A stretch of 20,345 bases of DNA from assembly GCA_937890655.1 (NCBI GenBank), contig CALADT010000139.1:1-20345 (forward strand). The letters run 5' to 3'. How positions within the stretch are numbered: the stretch's first letter is position 1; every line of letters starts with the position of its first letter. The notes below the pieces were generated by a model that was not told where the DNA came from, did no database searches, and worked only from the letters and a program-made list of their open reading frames with translations. This stretch comes from an uncultured Mucispirillum sp. (lineage in GTDB: Bacteria; Chrysiogenota; Deferribacteres; Deferribacterales; Mucispirillaceae). This document shows, piece by piece, positions 14,367 through 20,345 of the stretch. Both the position numbers and the translations under genes were made by a program.

Positions 14367-16280
14367 TTACTTATTTAATTCTTTTTTATGACGTTCTATA
14401 TATTCCTGTTGAAATTTTTCAACAATTTCAATAGAAACATTAAATTCATCTATAATTCTTCTAACAAGTGCAGCTAATACAGAAAATAGTTCTCTATGTT
14501 TTATAAACAACATAACATCTCGTTCTCTACCATCATCTTTACTATATTTAATATTAAAAATATCTTGTAAAATTTTAATATAAATAGATTGAACATAATG
14601 CATTAAAATAAAGTAAAAGTCTTTACCTGTAAATTTTTCTGGAATTTTGCTTATTTTTGCAACCATACTATGAACTTTTTCATAATCTTCACCTTCTGGT
14701 TCGCCATTTGTTCTAACTAAAATTTGTTCAATTTCAGTGCAAATTTCAAGACCTTCATTACAAATATTAATAATATTATTACAAAACTCATTAGCATGAC
14801 GAAGTTTATTTAATGTTTCTTTAATTTGTTTTTCTTTTTCTTTAGGTTTAGGATCTTTTAATAATCTTTTAATAGTTTTTGTAGTATTAATATCTTCTTT
14901 AATATATTTATCTATTGCTTCTTGAAATGTCATTAAAATTGTTCCATGAATTTTGGCTCCACCTTCTGTGGCATTAATTACAGTTCCTTTATAATTTGCA
15001 ACATCCCTTTCATAATGAAGTAAAAATTGTTTGTATGCAAGAGTGGTTTTTACTTTTTCTTGATAGTTACCTTCAATCTCTATATAATTTGAGATAATAT
15101 TTGCTTGCTGTGTTCCATAATGGAAACCTTCAGCGTGAGTTTGTAAATCATCAGTCATAGATAAATCTTGTCCTAATAATATAATAGGATCGCACCCTAA
15201 ATACTCTAACACTTTAAAGGCCATATTACCAGCAGATGGGCCAATATCTAATATACCTTTTTTAATATTAAGCCAGTCAAAGGTAGCAAAATTTCTATAA
15301 ACTATGATTTTTTCACCTGGAAAATTAGCATAAGTTTCTGGAACAATTACAGGACATGCTGCTAAATATGAGTCTTTAACATCTTCTTCTGTTAAGCCCT
15401 CAAAAAGATAAGATGTTTCAATAATACGTTCCAAAGATGTTACCATATGGGCAGGTGGTAAATTTTTATTTTTTAAGATTTTAACACTACCATCGGCAGC
15501 ACATATTACAGCTTTTTCTCTTAAACCTTCCAATAAGTGAATATTTTTATTAAGAGATGGGCCAGAAGCCACAACAATACCAGGTTTCCCTTTAAAAACA
15601 TTTTCTAAATCTAAAATACCAGGATAATCAATAATAGTAGGAATATTTCTTAATGTATATTTAATACCTAGTAAACTATCCAACGGATCATTACCATAAA
15701 GAAGTAAAACTTGCTGAATTGCTTCTTTTATTAGCTGTAATGCACTAAGATAATATTCTTTATTAGCTGAAAAACAAAGAGGTTGTTCTAATACGTTTAC
15801 AGATTTTAAATAGTAGATATTAGAAGTGATATTTAAAAAGTTAAAAATCTGAGGATATGATTCTCTAATATCAGGACTACCACCAACAAAATGAATATTA
15901 GGACTAACAAGTAAATCAGAATAACTCACATTTTCAAATGCTATTTTTAAAAGTTCAGGGTCTCTTTCAATAATTAAAACTCTAGCATGTGGATATTGAT
16001 GAATATATTCAAATACTTCATATCCCATACCAAACCCTAAAAATATAGCTAAATCTGGAAGTCTTAATTTTCTGTTTTTTATATCCATTTCTGCAACACG
16101 GTAAGGGTCTATATTATTATAAAAGTTTTTATTAAATTTAATATCAACAAGTGAAGGCATTTTATCTTTTCTTTGAGATGGTGCAACTACATATCTGCCT
16201 GTAATTTTTGCATTATCTACAAGTGATGCTAAATGTGGGTTACGTTTTGAAAGTAGTTCAATATTCTTTTTATACGACAT
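14367..16280 (-). CDS. maf: Maf-type motility-associated glycosyltransferase (DUF115 family)
   Basis: Motility-associated factors transfer nonulosonic acids (pseudaminic or legionaminic) to Ser/Thr of flagellin in the cytoplasm. The 637-residue protein fits the family in length. Its DUF115/MptE-like core has the landmark VASGPSLNKNIHLLEG, followed by VICAADGSVKILKNKNLPPAHMVTSLER, DIGPSAGNMAFKVLEYLGC and PIILLGQDLSMTDDLQTHA. An N-terminal Rossmann-like part contains IFLGFGMGYEVFEYI and VLIIERDPELLKIA. The C-terminal 200 residues are helical and charged. ATG 16280 follows GGGAG by about six bases. It lies 10 bases after pseI and is the last gene before the terminator, so it is cotranscribed with the pathway that makes its donor sugar. 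No long homopolymer was found in this gene, unlike some phase-variable maf genes. Confidence 0.92.
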   Translation of the reverse strand: MSYKKNIELLSKRNPHLASLVDNAKITGRYVVAPSQRKDKMPSLVDIKFNKNFYNNIDPYRVAEMDIKNRKLRLPDLAIFLGFGMGYEVFEYIHQYPHARVLIIERDPELLKIAFENVSYSDLLVSPNIHFVGGSPDIRESYPQIFNFLNITSNIYYLKSVNVLEQPLCFSANKEYYLSALQLIKEAIQQVLLLYGNDPLDSLLGIKYTLRNIPTIIDYPGILDLENVFKGKPGIVVASGPSLNKNIHLLEGLREKAVICAADGSVKILKNKNLPPAHMVTSLERIIETSYLFEGLTEEDVKDSYLAACPVIVPETYANFPGEKIIVYRNFATFDWLNIKKGILDIGPSAGNMAFKVLEYLGCDPIILLGQDLSMTDDLQTHAEGFHYGTQQANIISNYIEIEGNYQEKVKTTLAYKQFLLHYERDVANYKGTVINATEGGAKIHGTILMTFQEAIDKYIKEDINTTKTIKRLLKDPKPKEKEKQIKETLNKLRHANEFCNNIINICNEGLEICTEIEQILVRTNGEPEGEDYEKVHSMVAKISKIPEKFTGKDFYFILMHYVQSIYIKILQDIFNIKYSKDDGRERDVMLFIKHRELFSVLAALVRRIIDEFNVSIEIVEKFQQEYIERHKKELNK

Positions 16281-16290
16281 ATTTTTCTCC

Positions 16291-17328
16291 CTAATCTATT
16301 AAATTAAAATTTATTGGTGTATTTTTTATTATTTTATCTTTTGCTTTTTTGCCTATTATATCCCCTAAATATTTTGGGCTTATTCCCAAATTTGGCCTAA
16401 AAGAAGAAATATTACTATAAGAGAAAACTTCTCCTTTTTCAATATCTTTTATTGCATATAAACTTCTCATGAAATGTCTATTTTTTTTAGATAAATCACT
16501 TATATTATAACTATTATTACCTATTGAACTTTCAACAAGTCTGATATTATCAATAAATTCTTTCAATTCAAATTCATCTAGTGAAAATTTATTATCAGGA
16601 GAATTTATGCTTTTATCTAATATAAAATGTTTTTCAACCATACAAGCTCCTAGAGCAACAGCTGTGGTAGAAACTATATTGTTTAGTGTATGGTCAGAAA
16701 GTCCTGTTAATACATTAAAATCTTTTGCCATTTGTTTTATCATAATTAAATTTGCTTCTTCTAGTGGTGCAGGATATGATGAAGTGCATTTTAATAAAAT
16801 AATATTATTATTTCCTACTTTTCTACATACATTGCAAGCATCCATTATTTCTTCTTTTGTAGCAACCCCTGTTGAAATTATAATAGGTTTTCCAAAAGAA
16901 GCAGTATATTCTATTAATGGTAAATCATTTATTTCAAATGAAGCTATTTTATACGCAGGCATATTTAATTTTTCTAAAAAATCCACAGCAGTTTTATCAA
17001 ATGGAGATGAAAATAAAATAAGCCCTAAATCATTAGCAACTTTTTTTAAGGTTTCATGCCACTGCCATGGAGTATGTGCTTTATCATATAATTCATAATA
17101 TGATAAACCGTCCCATAAAGTATCTCCTTTAATAATAAACTTATCACTGTTAGAATTAACTGATATTGTATCTGCCCTATATGTTTGTAGTTTTATAGCA
17201 TCAGCTCCAGCCCTTTTTGCTGCTTCTATGGTTTTAATTGCCGTCTCTAAACTTCCATTATGGTTTGCAGAAAGTTCTGCTACAATGAAAGTTTTATTTT
17301 TTCCTATTTCAAAATCAACTATTTTCAT
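16291..17328 (-). CDS. pseI: PseI, pseudaminic acid synthase
   Basis: PseI condenses phosphoenolpyruvate with 2,4-diacetamido-2,4,6-trideoxy-L-altrose to make pseudaminic acid. The 345 residues show the NeuB-type TIM barrel: FIVAELSANHNGSLETAI, GADAIKLQTY, LFSSPFDKTAVDFLE, PAYKIASFEI, KPIIISTG, LLKCTSSYPAPLEEANL, GLSDHT and MVEKHFILD. The C-terminal SAF/antifreeze-like domain (about 285-345) contains RSLYAIKDIEKGEVFSYSNI. The motif ELYDKAHTPWQWHETL and the SSPFD form are typical of PseI rather than sialic acid (NeuB) or legionaminic (LegI) synthases. That is a judgement from memory, so another nonulosonate is possible. The ATG overlaps the pseH stop as ATGA (17325-17328), indicating translational coupling. 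Confidence 0.9.
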   Translation of the reverse strand: MKIVDFEIGKNKTFIVAELSANHNGSLETAIKTIEAAKRAGADAIKLQTYRADTISVNSNSDKFIIKGDTLWDGLSYYELYDKAHTPWQWHETLKKVANDLGLILFSSPFDKTAVDFLEKLNMPAYKIASFEINDLPLIEYTASFGKPIIISTGVATKEEIMDACNVCRKVGNNNIILLKCTSSYPAPLEEANLIMIKQMAKDFNVLTGLSDHTLNNIVSTTAVALGACMVEKHFILDKSINSPDNKFSLDEFELKEFIDNIRLVESSIGNNSYNISDLSKKNRHFMRSLYAIKDIEKGEVFSYSNISSFRPNLGISPKYLGDIIGKKAKDKIIKNTPINFNLID

Positions 17329-17798
17329 TTTAATATTAACTCATATTTTATAATATTATTATTTATTTCAATCTGCTTAAAATTTTGCCCTATAATACAT
17401 TTTTGGGATATTACATTTTCAACCATTGTTTCCATAATAATTTTTGATAAGTGTAAAACATCTTTTGCATACTGTAAAGAATTACTAAGTAATATTTTAC
17501 CTACCCCCCCCCGTATTGAATTCAAAAAAGGGTTTTTATAATAGCCAAGATATGCGGTTTTATTGTCTTCTTGTATTTTGTAATGAATAACACCAAGATT
17601 ATGATTATCATATTGTAGAACATAATATTTATGGTGTTTATTACTTTTTAAGTTATTTATAAATTTTAAATGTTCTTCCAGTGATATTGTATTACTATTG
17701 AAAGAATATTTTCTAACTATTTCACTATTACGCCATTTTAATATATCAAAAACTAAATCATTATCGCATTCTGTAAAATCTTTAAATATAATATCCAT
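17325..17798 (-). CDS. pseH: PseH-like GNAT N-acetyltransferase carrying a poly-G tract
   Basis: PseH acetylates the 4-amino group of UDP-4-amino-4,6-dideoxy-AltNAc with acetyl-CoA, the third step of pseudaminic acid synthesis. The 157-residue protein has GNAT features: an N-terminal segment with VFDILKWRNSEIVRKYSF and EEHLKFINNL, then LGVIHYKI, and the acetyl-CoA binding loop RGGVGKILL (96-104). MVENVISQKCI stands where ExN...ai occurs. ATG 17798 follows AAGGATATTA. The stop overlaps pseI as ATGA. Codons 96-99 contain nine consecutive G residues (complement of 17504-17512). With nine, the frame is open (ON). With eight, TAG follows at once (98 residues). With ten, TAA follows after two codons (100 residues). 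It therefore looks phase-variable. Confidence 0.85.
   Translation of the reverse strand: MDIIFKDFTECDNDLVFDILKWRNSEIVRKYSFNSNTISLEEHLKFINNLKSNKHHKYYVLQYDNHNLGVIHYKIQEDNKTAYLGYYKNPFLNSIRGGVGKILLSNSLQYAKDVLHLSKIIMETMVENVISQKCIIGQNFKQIEINNNIIKYELILK
17504..17512 (-). repeat. Nine-G homopolymer (contingency tract) inside pseH
   Basis: Nine C residues on the + strand, nine G on the coding strand, are flanked by CTA and GTA. The tract encodes R96-G97-G98-V99 of the acetyl-CoA loop. I noticed no comparable G/C run elsewhere in the window; the next longest I saw are five-base runs such as the terminator stem at 109-113. Confidence 0.95.
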
Positions 17799-17809
17799 TA
17801 ATATCCTTT

Positions 17810-18385
17810 TTATTTGTATTGTACAGCTTTCCCTTTAATATGGCTCACTAAAGTATCATACCATTTTTCTTCTAAAAGATAATTAAATTTTTCTTTATCT
17901 TTAAAATAATGAATAGTGCCTTTATTAGCCTGTTTTGTAGCTTTAATATTATTATTAATTAAATCATTCATATTATTATTAAAAAGTGTTACTATTTCAC
18001 TAATTAGTCTATCATAACTTGTTTTTAATGTATCATTAACATTATCTTTTACTATTTTTTGTAATAATATATCACCACTATCAAGTCCTTTATCTATATA
18101 GTGTATGGTTACACCTTTTGGTGTATCTTCTAAATAGCTCCATAAGTTTGGGTCTGCCCCTTTATTATATGGAAGATATGATATGTGAAGATTAATTATT
18201 TTATTTTCCATAGCCTTAATAATATCTTCTGTTATAATGTATCTATAACCAAAACTTATAATAAAATCATATAAAATTGCAGTTTCTTTATTTATTTTAT
18301 CATTAGTTATTACTGCATTATGACCTTCTTTTTTAATATTATTTATAATAAGGTTACTTTTTTCTCCTAAAAGTAAAATATTCAT
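17810..18385 (-). CDS. Formyltransferase-like protein in the nonulosonate operon
   Basis: A 191-residue protein with the formyl_trans_N core. The signature is INLHISYLPYNKGADPNLWS (64-83) followed by KGVTIHYIDKGLDSGDILLQ. The catalytic triad of 10-formyl-tetrahydrofolate transferases is visible as N65, H67 and D102. It is shorter than methionyl-tRNA formyltransferase (about 310) and lacks its C-terminal domain, so it is likely a sugar-amine N-formyltransferase. By context the substrate would be an amino group on the nonulosonate or its UDP/free sugar precursor, giving an N-formyl derivative. Formylated pseudaminic acids are known in Pseudomonas pilin glycans. The ATG overlaps the upstream stop by one base (TAATG) and a 12-base gap leads to pseH. 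It stands where pseG, the UDP-sugar hydrolase, is often found. Confidence 0.8.
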   Translation of the reverse strand: MNILLLGEKSNLIINNIKKEGHNAVITNDKINKETAILYDFIISFGYRYIITEDIIKAMENKIINLHISYLPYNKGADPNLWSYLEDTPKGVTIHYIDKGLDSGDILLQKIVKDNVNDTLKTSYDRLISEIVTLFNNNMNDLINNNIKATKQANKGTIHYFKDKEKFNYLLEEKWYDTLVSHIKGKAVQYK

Positions 18386-19200
18386 TATTTTTGCTCTAAT
18401 AAGTTTTTAGTATAAATCATACCATTTAGTTCAAGGAGTTTTATGGCTTCTTTTATTTCATCTTCATTTGTTTTACATACATACTTTTGATATATATTAT
18501 TATTTAGTAACTTTAACCATGGTTGAGTTTGAAAAAGATTAACCATTTCTTTATATCCAAAATCGTTACCAAGCATATAAAATATTAAATTCATTAAAGC
18601 ATAATCTTCATTTGTATCAACAGTAACTCTAATATCAGAATAATTAAAACCGTTTTCTTCAATATAATCTTCTTTTTTAAAGTGGCTATTTTGTCTTATA
18701 TACCATGTAACATGTTCTCTAATTTTAATATCTTTTTCTTCTTCATTAGTTTTATATAAAGCATCTAAGGAAACCACTTCCACATCAAGCCCGTGGGGAA
18801 ATGTTCTTTTTTCCACATTAGAAACATAGTCTGCATTAGTATTAATATGTTTTTTTATACAATTTGTAATAATATTATAATCAATACAAGGACAGTCTGC
18901 TGTTATTCTAACTATTCTATTTATATTATATTTTTCAGCAGCTTTAATATACCTTAATAAAACATCATCAAGGCTTCCTCTAAAAACTTTAGCACCATAT
19001 TTTTTTGCTTCTATTTCTGTAATATCATCATCATTTTCCTGGCTTGTGGCAACAATAACATTACCACATGCTTTTTTTGCTCTAGTAATAACATGGCAAA
19101 GCATAGTATTATTAGATAAGGCAGGGATATTCATAATTATTTTATCTTTTAAACGAGTAGAAGAACGTCTTGCTTGAATAATAACACCTGTGTTATCCAT
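18385..19200 (-). CDS. SpsF-type cytidylyltransferase (probable CMP-nonulosonate synthetase)
   Basis: A nucleotidyltransferase of 271 residues from the SpsF-type family. It begins GVIIQARRSSTRLKDKII, matching QARxxSTRLPxK. It then shows TMLCHVITRAKKA, VIVATSQENDDDITEI, VFRGSLDDVLLRYIKAAEKY, RIVRITADCPCID and YVSNVEKRTFPHGLDVEVV, all conserved family landmarks. The likely reaction is CTP plus nonulosonic acid to give the CMP-sugar used by Maf, the PseF step. It is not of the NeuA/PseF class (no IPARGGSKR motif), so the assignment to this step rests on operon context. The terminal 50 residues (EDEIKEAIKLLELNGMIY) are variable. Only three bases separate it from the upstream aminotransferase. Confidence 0.82.
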   Translation of the reverse strand: MDNTGVIIQARRSSTRLKDKIIMNIPALSNNTMLCHVITRAKKACGNVIVATSQENDDDITEIEAKKYGAKVFRGSLDDVLLRYIKAAEKYNINRIVRITADCPCIDYNIITNCIKKHINTNADYVSNVEKRTFPHGLDVEVVSLDALYKTNEEEKDIKIREHVTWYIRQNSHFKKEDYIEENGFNYSDIRVTVDTNEDYALMNLIFYMLGNDFGYKEMVNLFQTQPWLKLLNNNIYQKYVCKTNEDEIKEAIKLLELNGMIYTKNLLEQK

Positions 19201-19203
19201 ATA

Positions 19204-20340
19204 TTAACCTTCTACAATATGTTTAATTTTATTTATAACCATATAAACTTCATCATTTTTTAAAGCAGGGTATATAGGCAGAGAAAGTTCTCTTTTATAA
19301 AAATTATACGCATTTATAGTGTTTTTATAACTATAACCTAATTTTTCATAATAAGGGTGTTTTGTTACAGGCATATAGTGTATTTGAGTAAAAATATTAT
19401 TTTCTTTTAATTTATTATATACTTTATCACGCATACTATTATTTTCAAATAAAATAGGAAATAAATGGTATGAGTTTTCTCTATTATTATACTGTTTTTG
19501 CATTTGAATATAGGAACAATTTGAAAATTCTTTATAATAGATTTCTGCAATTTCTTTTCTTCTTTTAATAAAATTATCTAATTTATTAAGCTGGCTTATT
19601 CCTAAAGCTGCTTGTATATCTGTCATTCTATAATTATACCCTAGCACCTGCATTTCATGATAAACAGGGCTGTCTGTCTTATTAATAAAATTATCTCTAT
19701 ATATTCCATGACTTCTTAAAGCACAACATTTTTTATAAATTTCTTCGTTGTTAGTAAGGATTGCACCACCTTCCCCTGTTGTAATATGTTTTACAGGGTG
19801 GAAACTAAAAACTGCAATATCAGAATATTTTAAACTACCTGTTTTATGGTTATTATAACTACTTCCTAACCCATGGCAGGCATCTTCTACCACATATAAA
19901 TTATGTTTTTCTTTTAGTGTTAAAATATTTTCCATATTACAAGTTAGCCCTGCATAATGAACGGGTGCGATTATTTTTGTTTTATTTGTAATTTGTTCTT
20001 CTATTTTTGTATCATCTATTAAAAAATCATCACTATTAATATCTACAAATTTAGGTATTCCATTACAATATAAACAAGCATTTGATGTGGCAGCAAAAGT
20101 ATTTGCTGTTGTAATTATTTCATCATTATGCTCTAAACCTAAAGCTAAATATGAAATATGTAGAGCAGCAGTGCCAGAAGATAAGGCAACTGCATATTTA
20201 GCAGAAGTATATTTTTTTAAAGCATTTTCAAATTCTACAATATAATCACCTTGAGTAATCATATCTGATTGTAACGCTTTAACTACCATATTTATATCAT
20301 CATTATCAATATACTGCCTGCCATATGATATTTTATCCAT
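19204..20340 (-). CDS. pseC: PseC, UDP-sugar 4-aminotransferase (DegT/DnrJ/EryC1 family)
   Basis: PseC is a PLP enzyme that converts the UDP-4-keto-6-deoxy-AltNAc made by PseB to its 4-amino form. The 378-residue protein is full length, starting at ATG 20340 five bases from the window edge, so its ribosome site is barely visible. Landmarks are the PLP-phosphate loop ALSSGTAALHISYLALG (52-68), ITTANTFAATSNA, PVHYAGLTCNM, VVEDACHGLGSSY and the Schiff-base Lys K184 in SFHPVKHITTGEGG. NYRMTDIQAALGISQLNKL and the late ELSLPIYPAL segment follow. MDKISYGRQYIDNDDINMVV is a typical PseC start. PseB is not in the window and probably lies just upstream. Confidence 0.93.
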   Translation of the reverse strand: MDKISYGRQYIDNDDINMVVKALQSDMITQGDYIVEFENALKKYTSAKYAVALSSGTAALHISYLALGLEHNDEIITTANTFAATSNACLYCNGIPKFVDINSDDFLIDDTKIEEQITNKTKIIAPVHYAGLTCNMENILTLKEKHNLYVVEDACHGLGSSYNNHKTGSLKYSDIAVFSFHPVKHITTGEGGAILTNNEEIYKKCCALRSHGIYRDNFINKTDSPVYHEMQVLGYNYRMTDIQAALGISQLNKLDNFIKRRKEIAEIYYKEFSNCSYIQMQKQYNNRENSYHLFPILFENNSMRDKVYNKLKENNIFTQIHYMPVTKHPYYEKLGYSYKNTINAYNFYKRELSLPIYPALKNDEVYMVINKIKHIVEG

Positions 20341-20345
20341 ATTAT

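Noticed and set aside
16607..17098. 163-codon open frame on the + strand opposite pseI
   Set aside because: pseI is conserved throughout on the other strand; the antisense frame has no family features or start signals.

Overview
The window is strongly AT-rich and holds a dense motility and chemotaxis locus on the + strand, facing a nonulosonic-acid (pseudaminic-acid type) flagellar glycosylation operon on the - strand. The gene content and order (flhF-flhG-fliA-cheB, fliM-fliN, cheY-cheZ-like-cheA with a CheA-receiver hybrid), the low GC and the pse/maf cluster suggest a polarly flagellated, Gram-negative, host- or mucus-associated bacterium. My best guess is Deferribacterota (a Mucispirillum-like gut organism), with Campylobacterota as the alternative. 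This is inference from gene order and composition; no ribosomal or other marker gene is present.

Layout. 1-133: the C-terminal tail of a probable methyl-accepting chemotaxis protein and its terminator. 134-2265: a gene-poor, very AT-rich accessory stretch. It holds an orphan two-gene unit on the - strand with a clear promoter overlapped by a 9-bp palindromic operator, and the decayed C-terminal half of a MobD/TraL-like conjugation ATPase. This looks like the scar of a mobile element. 2266-6794: flhF, flhG, a small two-helix membrane protein, fliA and cheB, mostly linked by short overlaps. 6795-8840: an intergenic promoter and hairpin, then fliM and a long fliN. 8902-14053: cheY, a CheZ-like gene, a hybrid cheA, an envelope OmpA-like gene split by two compensating homopolymer frameshifts, and a membrane-anchored protein of unknown function. 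14054-14338: an intergenic gap. 14342-20340 (- strand, read right to left): pseC, an SpsF-type cytidylyltransferase, a formyltransferase, pseH, pseI and maf, ending in a strong terminator.

How the genes work together. FlhF and FlhG set flagellar position and number, FliA directs late flagellar transcription, and FliM and FliN form the switch. CheA, CheY, CheZ-like and CheB run signalling and adaptation. The opposing operon makes a CMP-activated nonulosonate that Maf would transfer to flagellin.

The most notable observation is a nine-G tract inside pseH, in a genome where long G runs are conspicuous. It sits exactly in the acetyl-CoA binding loop, and both other frames stop within three codons. 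This has the form of an ON/OFF contingency switch for flagellin glycosylation and hence motility. Other points of interest are a CheZ-like protein without the usual catalytic Asp/Gln pair, a formyltransferase in the pse operon where I see no PseG, and the doubly frameshifted OmpA-like gene.
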